This document shows, piece by piece, positions 43,195-53,014 of a stretch of DNA of 64,000 bases. Source of the stretch: an uncultured Draconibacterium sp. (GTDB lineage: Bacteria > Bacteroidota > Bacteroidia > Bacteroidales > Prolixibacteraceae); NCBI RefSeq assembly GCF_913060805.1, contig NZ_CAJXTC010000027.1:1-64000 (forward strand), in the 5' to 3' direction. The translations under genes and the position numbers were made by a program. The first letter of the stretch is position 1, and each line of letters begins with the position of its first letter. The notes under the pieces are model-generated. The model was not told the DNA's origin. It was given only the letters and a program-made list of their open reading frames with translations, and ran no database searches.

Positions 43195-45294
43195 ATGAAA
43201 AAAATCAATTTTCTGCTTGTCTTCATTTTATTGATTGCAGGCTACGCAAACGCCCAAAATATCAGGGTAATAACCGACACCACCCAAACGAACGATATTT
43301 TAATCGACGAGATTACCGTTAAATCGGCAAAAGAACTTCCGCGAGTGAAGGACGTTCCGGCATCGATTTCGCTTATTTCAGCACGAATGATCGCCAACGA
43401 CGAAATCACCAGCCTGGCTGATATTTCATCAAAAGTGCCCAACTTTTTTATGATGGATTACGGCTCGAAACTACAATCGCCGGTGTTTATCCGAGGAATT
43501 GGTTCGCGTCTTGGTTCGCCATCGGTTGGATTGTACGTTGACAATGTGCCGTATTTTGAGAAAACAACTTTTGGTTTCGACTTCTTCGATATCGACCGAA
43601 TTGAAGTACTTCGCGGACCACAAGGAACGTTGTACGGACGAAATACCATGGGCGGAATCATTAACGTATTCAGTAAATCGCCGCTTTATTTCGAAGGAAC
43701 AAATATGAACCTGTCGGCCGGAACACACGGCTACTACAACGTAAACGTTAACCATTACAACAAAATCAGCGATAAAGTTGGCTTTTCGCTAAGTGGCAAC
43801 TACATGGCGCACGACGGCTATTTTACCAACGAATTTGATGGCGACCCGGCAGATGATCAGTACTCTTTTAGCCTTCGCGGACGCCTGGTTTGGAAGATAT
43901 CGGATCAGCTAACACTTGAAAACATCGCCACTTACGAAAACAGTGAGCAGTACGGATTTCCGTATGCACTTTACAACACCGAAACAAATACTTCGGGCAA
44001 AGTCAACTACAACCAGGCAAGCAGTTATAAACGCGATTTGTTTTCGGACGGATTGATTTTTAAATACCGCACCGACGATTTTGAACTGACATCGACAACC
44101 AGTTACCAGTATTACGATGGTGTTATGGCGGTTGACCAGGACTTTACCGCCGACTCGGTTTACTTTTTCGAAATTGGCGATAACCAGGATATGTGGTCGC
44201 AGGAATTTGTGGCAAAATCGCTGAATAACGAACGTTACAACTGGTTATTCGGGGCCTATGGTTTTTACCAGACCATGGACCAGAAAACCTTTGGCGACCT
44301 GTACCGCTCGAATATGCAACAAGATATCAGAAGTAAATTCGATATCTCAGGTTTTGCACTTTTCCACCAATCTACGATAAACAACTTTTTGATTGAAAAA
44401 CTGACTTTAACTGCCGGAATCCGACTGGATGTTGAGAAAGACAAACTGGATTATTCAATGGCTATGTCAGTTGGCGGAGGCCCGTGGAATACATCAATTT
44501 CAGAAAATTACGAAGAAACATTCACGGAAATCCTTCCGAAAGTGGCTTTAAAATACGAGTTCAACAACGAATTTAACACTTACGCAACCGTGTCGAAAGG
44601 ATATAAATCGGGTGGATTTAACACCAACTCATCGGTAGATTTGGAAAACCGTTCGTACGATGCCGAGCAAAGCTGGAACTACGAGTGGGGATTTAAATCG
44701 TCGTTGGCAAACCACCGTTTGTATTTTGATGCCGCCTTGTTTTACATCGACTGGCAAGACCAGCAAATTGACGTACCTGTTCCGGGAGGCCGCGGAAACA
44801 TGAAAAACAACGCCGGAGAATCGGTTAGCAAAGGAGTGGAATTGTTTGTGAGAGCCCGCCCGGTAGATAACCTGGAAGCAACAATTGGATACGGTTATAC
44901 AAAAGCCACTTTTTCGGATTATGTGGTTAGCGACGAGCTGAATTACAACGACAATTATATTCCTTATGTGCCTCGCTCGACGGTTAATGCCAGCATTAAC
45001 AAAACCTTTGAGTTCGAGAACAACTTCCTTGAAAAAATGGTTGCTCATCTTTCGTACCGCGGAGTTGGAAAACACTACTGGGACTTGAACAATTCGTTGT
45101 ACCAGGATTATTATGGTTTGGTTGATGCCAAAGTATCTTTCTTCTCGGGCAAATTTCAATTTGATATATGGGCGAAGAATATTTTGGATACCTCGTACAA
45201 TTCCTATTATTTTGAGATTTCATCGCTTCAAAACGCTTATACCCAGTTGGGAAAACCTGCAACGGCGGGTGTAAATTTGAAGGTAAATTTCTAA
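43195..45294 (+). CDS. TonB-dependent receptor, siderophore/haem type
   Basis: A 699-aa outer-membrane receptor. The signal peptide is KINFLLVFILLIAGYANAQ. It goes directly to the plug (DEITVKSAKELPRVKDVPAS ... FIRGIGSRLGSPSVGLYVDN ... IEVLRGPQGTLYGRNTMGG). It has no carboxypeptidase-like N-domain, as in receptors for siderophores, haem or vitamin-like ligands. The barrel ends GVNLKVNF. I start at ATG 43195; GTG 43174 would precede the signal peptide by seven residues. The MFS permease gene starts 1 nt after the stop, and haem-synthesis genes follow. The ligand is therefore probably a porphyrin or iron chelate. Confidence 0.85.
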   Translation: MKKINFLLVFILLIAGYANAQNIRVITDTTQTNDILIDEITVKSAKELPRVKDVPASISLISARMIANDEITSLADISSKVPNFFMMDYGSKLQSPVFIRGIGSRLGSPSVGLYVDNVPYFEKTTFGFDFFDIDRIEVLRGPQGTLYGRNTMGGIINVFSKSPLYFEGTNMNLSAGTHGYYNVNVNHYNKISDKVGFSLSGNYMAHDGYFTNEFDGDPADDQYSFSLRGRLVWKISDQLTLENIATYENSEQYGFPYALYNTETNTSGKVNYNQASSYKRDLFSDGLIFKYRTDDFELTSTTSYQYYDGVMAVDQDFTADSVYFFEIGDNQDMWSQEFVAKSLNNERYNWLFGAYGFYQTMDQKTFGDLYRSNMQQDIRSKFDISGFALFHQSTINNFLIEKLTLTAGIRLDVEKDKLDYSMAMSVGGGPWNTSISENYEETFTEILPKVALKYEFNNEFNTYATVSKGYKSGGFNTNSSVDLENRSYDAEQSWNYEWGFKSSLANHRLYFDAALFYIDWQDQQIDVPVPGGRGNMKNNAGESVSKGVELFVRARPVDNLEATIGYGYTKATFSDYVVSDELNYNDNYIPYVPRSTVNASINKTFEFENNFLEKMVAHLSYRGVGKHYWDLNNSLYQDYYGLVDAKVSFFSGKFQFDIWAKNILDTSYNSYYFEISSLQNAYTQLGKPATAGVNLKVNF

Positions 45295-45295
45295 C

Positions 45296-46519
45296 ATGAG
45301 AAATAGCGAAATAAAAAAATATTATACGCTGCTGAGCCTTTATTTGGCGCAGTCGATCCCGATGAGTTTTTTCTCTACGGTGATCCCCGTGATCATGCGA
45401 ATGGAGAACTACTCGCTGGAATCCATCGGTTATATTCAATTGATAAAACTGCCGTGGATTCTGAAAATGTTGTGGGCGCCGCTGGTGGATAAAACCAGTA
45501 AAAACAAACGGCACTACCGCCGCTGGATCATCATGTCGGAGGCGTTTTATGCATTGATAATTATGAGCATCGGATACTTAAACCTGCAAACCGATTTTAC
45601 CACCATTATTGTGCTGATGGTGATTGCATTTACGGCATCGGCAACGCAGGATATTGCCACCGATGCATTCGCCATTCTTATTCTGAATAAAAACGAACGC
45701 AGCCTGGGAAACAGCATGCAATCGGCCGGTAGTTTTATCGGAACCATGATGGGCAGCGGTGTTTTACTCATTATCTACCATTATTTTGGTTGGTTGTGGT
45801 TGTTACGCTCGCTTGGATTGTTTGTATTGTTTGCGCTCATTCCTGTATCGTTGTACAACGCACGAAACGGAAAAGAACCTGATCGTTCAACAAAAAATGT
45901 ATCGCCACTGGAGTTTATTTACTTTTTCAGGCAGAAAAAAATTGGCGCGCACCTTTTGTTGCTCTTCCTGTTTTATTCAGGAATAATCGGGATTTTAACC
46001 ATGATAAAACCCTACTTTGTTGATTTGGGTTACGACATTAAAGAAATTGGAATCATCTCCGGAATATTCGGAACCGCCTGCGGTGTTTTAATGACCGTAC
46101 CTGCAGGATTTCTGCTCCGCAAAAAAGGAATTACCAAAGCGGTGTGGATCTTTCCGGTAATAAATGTGCTGGTGGCCACTTTCTTTTTCGGACTAACCTA
46201 TACCAATCATGCCTTGTGGCTGGTTTATTTGGGTGTTGCGCTGCTTTGGGGAGCTTACGCCATGTCGTCGGTATTTGTATATACCATGAGCATGCACGTA
46301 GTTCGAAAAGGGCGCGAAGGAACCGATTTTACCATTCAAATAGTAATTACACACCTCAGCAGCCTTGTTATTGCAATAATGAGCGGAAAAGTGGCCGATG
46401 CGCTTACTTACCGCGGGCTGTTTGCCATAGAAATTGGGCTCGGAATACTAATTCTTGCCCTCTTACCATTTATCTTCAGAAAAAGTTTTTACCTGAAGTA
46501 TGAACAAGAAACCGATTAA
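45296..46519 (+). CDS. MFS permease of the AmpG/RhtX type
   Basis: A 407-aa inner-membrane protein with 12 helices. The start LSLYLAQSIPMSFFSTVIPV, the LPWILKMLWAPLVDK loop and ATQDIATDAFAI are typical of the PAT (AmpG, FptX/RhtX) subgroup of the major facilitator superfamily. These carry muropeptides, acetyl-CoA or siderophores. Placement 1 nt after the TonB receptor and 19 nt before hemN suggests uptake of the same ligand across the inner membrane. A peptidoglycan-recycling role (AmpG) is the alternative. Confidence 0.8.
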   Translation: MRNSEIKKYYTLLSLYLAQSIPMSFFSTVIPVIMRMENYSLESIGYIQLIKLPWILKMLWAPLVDKTSKNKRHYRRWIIMSEAFYALIIMSIGYLNLQTDFTTIIVLMVIAFTASATQDIATDAFAILILNKNERSLGNSMQSAGSFIGTMMGSGVLLIIYHYFGWLWLLRSLGLFVLFALIPVSLYNARNGKEPDRSTKNVSPLEFIYFFRQKKIGAHLLLLFLFYSGIIGILTMIKPYFVDLGYDIKEIGIISGIFGTACGVLMTVPAGFLLRKKGITKAVWIFPVINVLVATFFFGLTYTNHALWLVYLGVALLWGAYAMSSVFVYTMSMHVVRKGREGTDFTIQIVITHLSSLVIAIMSGKVADALTYRGLFAIEIGLGILILALLPFIFRKSFYLKYEQETD

Positions 46520-46538
46520 GACTATTTAATTTAGTACA

Positions 46539-47915
46539 ATGAAAGTATCACAAAAGTTAATAGAAAAATACAACACCCCGGTACCGCGATACACCAGTTA
46601 TCCGCCGGCCAACTTTTTTTCACCGGAATTTACTCCGGAACAGTACGTGAAGGTGTTGGAGCAATCCAATTCAGAGAATCCACAGAATATTTCCATTTAT
46701 ATTCATATCCCGTTTTGCCCGAAGATCTGTTATTTCTGCGGCTGCAACACGCACCTTACGCGCGACAAAAACAAAATGGAAGTTTATGTTGACGCGCTGA
46801 AAAAAGAGATCCGCATGGTGAAAAAGTTGCTGAGCGACGACCGTAAAGTGTCGCAGGTGCACTGGGGAGGCGGAACCCCGAACTCGTTGTCGATCGAGTT
46901 GGTGGAAGACATTATGAACGTGATTCATGAGCTTTTCGAGTTTATTCCAAAGCCGGAAATTGCCATGGAATGTCACCCGGCAATGCTCGATCAGAATTAT
47001 ATCGATCGTTTGGTAGCGCTGAAGTTTAACCGCTTTAGCTTGGGTATTCAGGATTTTAATAAAGAGGTGCTGGACAATGTAAACCGCGATCCGTCGATTC
47101 TTCCCGAGGAAGATTTGGTGGCCATGATCCGCAGCCACGAAGGTACCAGCGTGAATTTCGATTTTATCTACGGTCTGCCGTTTCAGGATGAAGAGTCGTT
47201 TGCAAAAACCATTGAGCGCGCCATCAGTCTTTCGCCCGATCGTTTGGTAACGTTCTCATATGCGCACGTGCCTTGGGTGAAAAAAGCACAAAAAATATTG
47301 GATGCACGCGGTTTGCCATCAGCAACAAAAAAGCTGGCCATGTTCGAGGTTGGTTATCGTTTGTTGACTGAAAACGGTTACGATGCCATTGGTCTCGACC
47401 ACTTTGCCCGCCCCGATGACGAGCTAAGCATTGCTTTTAAAAACAAAACGCTGCACCGTAATTTCCAGGGTTATTGCACCCGCGAAACAACCGGTCAGGT
47501 TTACGCTTTTGGAGCTACCGGAATCAGCCAGCTGGAAAATGCCTATGCACAAAATGCAAAGGACACGAATACCTACGTTGACCAGATCAACAGCGGGAAA
47601 TTCACCATTGAAAAGGGTTATCAGCTGAATGAAACAGAGAAGATCATTCGCCACGTCATCAACGAAGTGATGTGCAACTATTATATTTCGTGGGAAGAAG
47701 CAGCACAAATGCTAAAAACGTCTACCGATGTAATAAAACAAAGCATTATTTACGATGAGTCGTTCCTGGCCGGTTTTGTTGAAGAAGGACTTTTATCGCT
47801 TTCGAAAGACGAACTGCATGTTAGCGAACAAGGACGGTTTTTTGTACGAAACATCGCTGCCAGCTTGGATCCGAACATGCGGAATGCAACCTTAAAATTC
47901 TCAAAAGCACTATAA
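46539..47915 (+). CDS. hemN: Oxygen-independent coproporphyrinogen III oxidase HemN
   Basis: A 458-aa radical SAM enzyme that decarboxylates coproporphyrinogen III to protoporphyrinogen IX without oxygen. C60-x3-C64-x2-C67-x-C69 (FCPKICYFCGC) and the N-terminal PRYTSYPPANFF mark true HemN rather than HemW. GGGTPNSL is the SAM loop, and GLDHFARPDDEL with the FQGY region lies in the C-terminal HemN domain. It is in line with hemG and hemH, and gives haem under anoxia. Confidence 0.95.
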   Translation: MKVSQKLIEKYNTPVPRYTSYPPANFFSPEFTPEQYVKVLEQSNSENPQNISIYIHIPFCPKICYFCGCNTHLTRDKNKMEVYVDALKKEIRMVKKLLSDDRKVSQVHWGGGTPNSLSIELVEDIMNVIHELFEFIPKPEIAMECHPAMLDQNYIDRLVALKFNRFSLGIQDFNKEVLDNVNRDPSILPEEDLVAMIRSHEGTSVNFDFIYGLPFQDEESFAKTIERAISLSPDRLVTFSYAHVPWVKKAQKILDARGLPSATKKLAMFEVGYRLLTENGYDAIGLDHFARPDDELSIAFKNKTLHRNFQGYCTRETTGQVYAFGATGISQLENAYAQNAKDTNTYVDQINSGKFTIEKGYQLNETEKIIRHVINEVMCNYYISWEEAAQMLKTSTDVIKQSIIYDESFLAGFVEEGLLSLSKDELHVSEQGRFFVRNIAASLDPNMRNATLKFSKAL

Positions 47916-47920
47916 AAACC

Positions 47921-49279
47921 ATGCAAAAAAACCAACTAAACATTGCCGTAATAGGGGCAGGACTAACCGGACTTACAACAGCTTATTACCTTAAAAAATT
48001 TGGTTTTAAGGTGCAGGTTTTAGAAAAGAACAACCATGCCGGAGGTGTGATTCAGACCCACCGGAAAAATGGTTTTGTTTTCGAATCGGGGCCAAATACC
48101 GGCTCGATGGGACAGGAAGAAGCTGCCGAGCTTTTTGAAGATTTGGCAGATGATTGTACACTTGAATACGCCAACAAAAGTGCCGAAGCGCGCTGGATTT
48201 GGCTAAACGGCAAGTGGCACGAAATGGAAATGGGCGGAATAAAAGCCGTCACCACTCCCCTTTTTACCTGGTACGACAAGTTCCGTATTCTTGGCGAACC
48301 TTTTCGTAAACCGGGAACTGATCCGAACGAAACAATTGCCGATATGGTGCGCCGCCGAATGGGTAAAAGCTTTCTGCGAAATGCTATCGATCCCTTTCTG
48401 TCGGGCGTTTATGCCGGCGATCCGGAGAAACTGGTAACTCGTTTTGCTTTACCAAAACTTTACTGGCTGGAGCAAAACTACGGCAGTTTTATTGGCGGAA
48501 GTATCAAACAAAAGAAAGCACGCAAAAAGGAACCGCCACGAAAAGCTAATCGACAGGTATTTTCGGTTGAAAACGGGCTGGATAACCTGATTGTAGCGCT
48601 GGTAAAAAATATCGGAGACGAAAATATTAAGCTGGGCTGTAAAAATCTGGAGGTTAAAAAAGAAGGTGATTTTGAATATTCACTTGATGGACAAAATTTT
48701 ACCCATGTTATTTCAGCCGCCGGATCGCATGCTTTACCGGGTCTGTTTCCATTCTTACCAAAAGAGAAACTTCAGCCAATTCAAAAAATGAATTATGCCA
48801 AAGTTACCCAGGTGGTGCTTGGCTTTAACAACTGGAAAGGCATCCCGATCAAATCGTTTGGAGGACTGGTTCCTTCGGCAGAAAAACGCGATGTGCTGGG
48901 TATTCTGTTACCGGGTTCGTTTCTGAAAAACCGCGCACCGGAAAACGGAGCGTTGTTATCGGTGTTTATGGGAGGTATTAAAAGGCCGGAAATGTTCGAA
49001 TATTCCGATGATAAAATAATAGAAATTGCAGAGCGCGAAGTACGCGAAATGATGGGACTCGATAGTTTTGAGCCCGATCTGATGGAGATTTTCCGTTATC
49101 CGCATGCTATTCCGCAATACAGTTTCGAAAGCGAAGAAAAAGTACAGGCCATAAGCGATATGGAGACCAAATTTAAAGGGCTGACACTCGCCGGAAACAT
49201 GCGCGACGGTATTGGAATGGCCGACCGAATAAAACAAGGAAGAACAATTGCTAACCAATTTGCAACAGATTATTTATGA
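47921..49279 (+). CDS. hemG: Protoporphyrinogen oxidase (HemY-type, hemG)
   Basis: A 452-aa FAD enzyme oxidising protoporphyrinogen IX to protoporphyrin IX. The FAD loop is GAGLTGLTTAYYLKK (12-26), with LEKNNHAGGVIQT after it. GVYAGDPEKL, and GNMRDGIGMADRIKQG near the C-terminus, are PPOX blocks. It starts 5 nt after hemN and its last codons overlap hemH by 4 nt (ATGA), so translation is probably coupled. Oxygen-dependent HemY types use O2; how this works under anoxia cannot be read from the sequence. Confidence 0.9.
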   Translation: MQKNQLNIAVIGAGLTGLTTAYYLKKFGFKVQVLEKNNHAGGVIQTHRKNGFVFESGPNTGSMGQEEAAELFEDLADDCTLEYANKSAEARWIWLNGKWHEMEMGGIKAVTTPLFTWYDKFRILGEPFRKPGTDPNETIADMVRRRMGKSFLRNAIDPFLSGVYAGDPEKLVTRFALPKLYWLEQNYGSFIGGSIKQKKARKKEPPRKANRQVFSVENGLDNLIVALVKNIGDENIKLGCKNLEVKKEGDFEYSLDGQNFTHVISAAGSHALPGLFPFLPKEKLQPIQKMNYAKVTQVVLGFNNWKGIPIKSFGGLVPSAEKRDVLGILLPGSFLKNRAPENGALLSVFMGGIKRPEMFEYSDDKIIEIAEREVREMMGLDSFEPDLMEIFRYPHAIPQYSFESEEKVQAISDMETKFKGLTLAGNMRDGIGMADRIKQGRTIANQFATDYL

Positions 49280-50292
49280 AGGCGAAAACAGCAGTTTTAT
49301 TGATGAACGTTGGGAGTCCCGACAAGCCAACCGTACCGGCGGTTCGGAAATACCTGACCGAGTTTTTAAACGATGAACGTGTTATCGATCTTCCGTACCT
49401 GTTGCGGAAATTCCTGGTAAACGTTATCATCATTCCGTTTAGGGCAAAAAATTCAACCAAATTATACCGGCAATTGTGGACCCAAAAAGGTTCGCCGCTG
49501 ATTTATATTTCTGAAGAATTAAAGGAAAAACTTCAGGAAGAATTGGGTGACAATTACGAAGTTTTTATGGGAATGCGTTACGGAAATCCGGGATATAAGG
49601 CCGCTTTGGCAGCCATTAAAAAGAAAGGCTTTGAAAAGCTGATTCTGCTGCCGTTGTTTCCACAGCATGCCATGTCAACCACTGAAACATCGTTTGTTGC
49701 GGCTCAAAAAGAAATTAAAAAGCTGGGAATAAAAGCAGAGGTAAGTGAGGTTGGACAATTTTACCAGGATCCGAAATTTATTGATGCTTTTGCCGAGCGA
49801 ATCTCGCAATACAACCTGGAGGATTACGACCACATTATTCTTTCGTACCACGGATTGCCGAACCGGCATTTGGAAAAGTGCCATCCGGGAATTAAAGTGG
49901 AAAATTGCAGCTGCCAAAATGCAATGCCGGAACACGGTGCGATGTGTTACCGCGCTACGGTTTACGAAACTTCGCGTTTGCTAGCCGCCAAATTAAACCT
50001 AAAGCCGGAGCAGTATTCCGTAGGTTTTCAGTCGCGTTTATCGAAAAACTGGTTGACACCATTTACCGATGAATTGCTGGGAGAGTTGCTCGAAAAAGGC
50101 AAAAAGAAAATACTGATTGCTGCGCCGTCGTTTGTTACCGACTGCCTGGAAACAACGCTGGAACTTGGCGTGGAATATGGCGAAGAATTCCTGGAAAAAG
50201 GAGGCGAAAAACTGCAATTGGTTGATAGTTTGAACACCGAAAAAAGCTGGGTAGAAACACTTGCATACCTGGTACGAAAAGGAGTTTCATAA
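49276..50292 (+). CDS. hemH: Ferrochelatase HemH with possible Fe-S ligands
   Basis: A 338-aa enzyme inserting ferrous iron into protoporphyrin IX. The catalytic His is H192 in LSYHGLP. VLLMNVGSPDKP (7-18) and MGMRYGNP are substrate-site blocks. Four cysteines, C202, C211, C213 and C224, cluster after the catalytic His (KCHPG..NCSC..MCYRA), as in bacterial ferrochelatases carrying an internal [2Fe-2S] cluster; this assignment is inference. The start overlaps hemG by 4 nt. Confidence 0.95.
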   Translation: MKAKTAVLLMNVGSPDKPTVPAVRKYLTEFLNDERVIDLPYLLRKFLVNVIIIPFRAKNSTKLYRQLWTQKGSPLIYISEELKEKLQEELGDNYEVFMGMRYGNPGYKAALAAIKKKGFEKLILLPLFPQHAMSTTETSFVAAQKEIKKLGIKAEVSEVGQFYQDPKFIDAFAERISQYNLEDYDHIILSYHGLPNRHLEKCHPGIKVENCSCQNAMPEHGAMCYRATVYETSRLLAAKLNLKPEQYSVGFQSRLSKNWLTPFTDELLGELLEKGKKKILIAAPSFVTDCLETTLELGVEYGEEFLEKGGEKLQLVDSLNTEKSWVETLAYLVRKGVS

Positions 50293-50302
50293 AAACGGAA
50301 GC

Positions 50303-50572
50303 ATGCATAATCACGAGTGGCATTTATTATACACCTGTTTGGCAACCTTTGTGATTTGCCTGCCTTTTGGTTACCTGCGCGGCGGTTTCCGCAAGCTTTC
50401 GTTTTGGTGGTTTGTAGCTATTCATGCTCCGGTTCCGTTGATTATTCTAATCCGTAAATTTTTCGACATCCAACTCAGCTGGGGCCTTGCTCCCTTTCTT
50501 TTCGGAAGCTTTTTTCTGGGCCAGTTTGTTGGCCGGAAAATCTACGCAATAAAACCCTGGAGACGAAAATAG
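50303..50572 (+). CDS. Small membrane protein at end of haem block
   Basis: An 89-aa protein with three predicted hydrophobic segments (LLYTCLATFVICLPFGY, FVAIHAPVPLIILI, FLFGSFFLGQFVG). GYLRGGFRKLSFWW separates the first two. I do not recognise a family. It starts 10 nt after hemH on the same strand and is likely cotranscribed. ATG 50303 is preferred; a frame from 50261 overlaps hemH. Its stop is 9 nt from the convergent aldehyde dehydrogenase gene. Confidence 0.65.
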   Translation: MHNHEWHLLYTCLATFVICLPFGYLRGGFRKLSFWWFVAIHAPVPLIILIRKFFDIQLSWGLAPFLFGSFFLGQFVGRKIYAIKPWRRK

Positions 50573-50581
50573 ACCGACCGT

Positions 50582-51946
50582 TTATTTTACAAAAACGGTT
50601 TTTACATTCATAAATTCCTTGATACCGTGCACCGAAAGTTCACGGCCAAATCCGCTGGTTTTTATTCCGCCAAAAGGTAAACGCGGGTCTGATTTCACAA
50701 AATCGTTTACAAAACACGCACCGGCTTCCAGTTCAATTTCGGCGATGTGTTCGCCTTTTTTAAGATTTTGAGTGAACACTGCAGCTCCCAATCCGAAATC
50801 GGTATCGTTTGCCACGCGAATAGCTTCTTCCTGGTCTTTTACTTTTATTACCGACGCCACCGGACCAAACAGTTCTTCTTCGTAAGCCGGCATTCCCGGT
50901 TGTACATTCTCCAAAATGGTTGGCGGATAAAAAGCACCTTTCCGATGTGGAATTTCGCCGCCTATAATCACTTCAGCGCCTTTCTTCACCGAATCAACAA
51001 CCTGCTGGTGTAATTCGTCACGCAGATCTTCGCGCGCCATTGGCCCCATAGTGCTTTCCTCGTCAAACGGATCGCCAAAGTGTGCAGCATTCATTTCGTG
51101 AGTAAAAAGCTCGAGGAAATGCCCGTAAACCGCCTCCTCAACGATAAAACGTTTGGCACCGATACAACTTTGTCCGGCATTTAACAGGCGACCTGCAGCA
51201 CATGTTTTTGCGGCCATTTCAAGGTCAGCATCTTTTAAAATCAGGTACGGATCGCTGCCACCCAGTTCCAGTACACATTTTTTTAATTCGGCTCCGGCAA
51301 TTGCTGCAACACTTTTTCCCGCCGGAGTACTTCCGGTTAAACTCACTGCTTTTATCGCTTTGTGTTTGATTACTTTTTCAACCATCGAACTGCCAATCAT
51401 CAGCGAACGAAATACGTTTTCAGGAAAACCGGCCTCGCGGAAAATCTCTTCGATAGCCATGGAACAGCCCGGCACATTGCTGGCATGTTTCAGTACGGCT
51501 GTGTTGCCCGCCATAAGCGTTGGAGCTGCAAAACGAAATACCTGCCAAAACGGAAAATTCCAGGGCATAACGGCCAAAATCGTTCCCAGCGGCTGATACG
51601 AAACATACGATTTGCTGGCTTGTGTAGCGATAGTTTCGTTTTCGAGAAACGATTCGGCATTTGCAGCATAATATTCGCAAACCCAGGCACACTTTTCAAT
51701 TTCAGCAATTCCTTCGTTTTTAACTTTACCCATTTCCTGCGCCATGAGCAAAGCCAACTCTTCTTTTTTGCTGCGTAAAATACTGGCTGCATTTTGCATT
51801 AATTGCCCCCTGTGATGAAAGGAAGTACTTCGCCAATGATGCCAGATTTTATCTACTGAATTGATGATTTTTTCTACGCCTTCTTCCGAGTGTTTTTGAT
51901 AGGTTTTTACTATTTCGTTGGTTACCGGATTAATCGATTTTAACAT
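50582..51946 (-). CDS. NAD(P)-dependent succinate-semialdehyde dehydrogenase-like
   Basis: A 454-aa aldehyde dehydrogenase. The catalytic Cys lies in NAGQSCIGAKRF, the general-base Glu in LELGGSDPYLIL, and the cofactor block is VMPWNFPFWQVFRFAAPTL. The closing block is LPFGGIKTSGFGREL. The pattern FGAxxx...RLPFGGIK...LS fits the GabD/Sad succinate-semialdehyde branch. It would oxidise succinate semialdehyde or a related short aldehyde in the cytoplasm. It is monocistronic on the minus strand. Confidence 0.85.
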   Translation of the reverse strand: MLKSINPVTNEIVKTYQKHSEEGVEKIINSVDKIWHHWRSTSFHHRGQLMQNAASILRSKKEELALLMAQEMGKVKNEGIAEIEKCAWVCEYYAANAESFLENETIATQASKSYVSYQPLGTILAVMPWNFPFWQVFRFAAPTLMAGNTAVLKHASNVPGCSMAIEEIFREAGFPENVFRSLMIGSSMVEKVIKHKAIKAVSLTGSTPAGKSVAAIAGAELKKCVLELGGSDPYLILKDADLEMAAKTCAAGRLLNAGQSCIGAKRFIVEEAVYGHFLELFTHEMNAAHFGDPFDEESTMGPMAREDLRDELHQQVVDSVKKGAEVIIGGEIPHRKGAFYPPTILENVQPGMPAYEEELFGPVASVIKVKDQEEAIRVANDTDFGLGAAVFTQNLKKGEHIAEIELEAGACFVNDFVKSDPRLPFGGIKTSGFGRELSVHGIKEFMNVKTVFVK

Positions 51947-52125
51947 AGTGAGATTCTTTAATAACCTTTAAAATTATAAAAGTTTCAGGACTTCGTTAGC
52001 CCCAAAACATTTTAATTTAAGTATGATTCTTATAAAGTAATGTGTTTGATAAACTTCTCTCGATATTGCAATAGGTAATCAGCTTTATTTCTATTACATA
52101 ACAAATTCAAGTTGATGATCATTTG

Positions 52126-52512
52126 GTCTTTCCAGACAGGAAATCCTTTTTCCTATAGCTGAAAAAGGATTCAAAAAAGCCACCGCTGACGATAAAAAAC
52201 TAAAAATAAATTCCTTTCACTAAAATCAAGAAACTTCCCGATGCTACCGATCGGGACAGGCTCTCCTTTTAGACCTTCATTCTTCAGGGCTAACGAGCGT
52301 CAAACAGACTTGATTTTTTCACGTTCTCTACATTCATTTTCTTAACGCTTTTTCTCGAAGGCGGACTTGACGGCAAATTTGGTGCGGGCTCGTCAAAAAT
52401 CCGTCAGTCGGGCTAAACCGCTTCATTGAAAAAACACAAAGGTTATTTTTTGACAAGATTTTTGGTTCCTTTTGATCGAATGCAAAAGGAACTGCCCGTC
52501 TGGCATAAAGAC
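52126..52512. repeat. Large structured repeat, family M, copy 2
   Basis: 387 bp, matching copy 1 at 25127-25487 in the same orientation. A 26-bp insert with a CCCGATGCTACCGATCGGG palindrome is present at about 52232-52258, at a site that is empty in copy 1. The end inversion CCAGACAGG...CCGTCTGG is kept. A frame inside (52426-52608) covers only repeat sequence. Bases 51947-52125 hold nothing recognised. Confidence 0.8.
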
Positions 52513-52565
52513 AAAAAGCAACCTCGTTATAAGATTGCTTTCAATATATTTTCAGAAAATAAAAT

Positions 52566-52982
52566 TTATTCCACTATCCTTATCTCTGTTTTCATTTCCA
52601 TAGCCTGACGGTAAACGGCACTAACACCACAGTATTTTTCTTCCGAGAGTTTAACGGCTTTCTCCAGTTTTGCCATCGGAAGATCTTTTCCTTTAAACTG
52701 GTACACGATAGTCATTTTGTTGTAATATTTCGGATGTTCTTCGGTCAATTCACCCTCAACAATTACATTAAAAGCTTCCAGTTCCACCTTCATTTTTTTC
52801 AGAATCATTACCACATCAATACCCGTACAACCGGCAAGTGCTGTCAACATTAATTTCTTCGGACGCGGTCCTAAATCGCTGCCACCCACTTCTTCTGTGG
52901 CGTCGATAACAACTTTGTGTCCATCCATATCCGCTTCGAAAGCCAGCTTGTCGGTCCAGGCCATATCTACTACATGCTTCAT
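52566..52982 (-). CDS. OsmC family peroxiredoxin-like protein
   Basis: A 138-aa OsmC/YhfA-type protein. The first redox Cys is in LAGCTGIDVVMILKK and the second in EEKYCGVSAVYR. The family reduces organic hydroperoxides or acts on other electrophiles; the YhfA-like branch is less well defined. It is divergently oriented from the Crp/Fnr gene and shares a 160-nt palindrome-rich spacer with it. A TATATTTG box lies at 53023-53030 on its strand. Confidence 0.85.
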   Translation of the reverse strand: MKHVVDMAWTDKLAFEADMDGHKVVIDATEEVGGSDLGPRPKKLMLTALAGCTGIDVVMILKKMKVELEAFNVIVEGELTEEHPKYYNKMTIVYQFKGKDLPMAKLEKAVKLSEEKYCGVSAVYRQAMEMKTEIRIVE

Positions 52983-53014
52983 AACATCCTTATTTTAAAA
53001 TACTTTACATTAAA

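Noticed and set aside
52426-52608. Open frame of 60 codons in the large M repeat
   Set aside because: It covers only repeat sequence, has no counterpart frame of the same kind in copy 1, and overlaps the osmC end.
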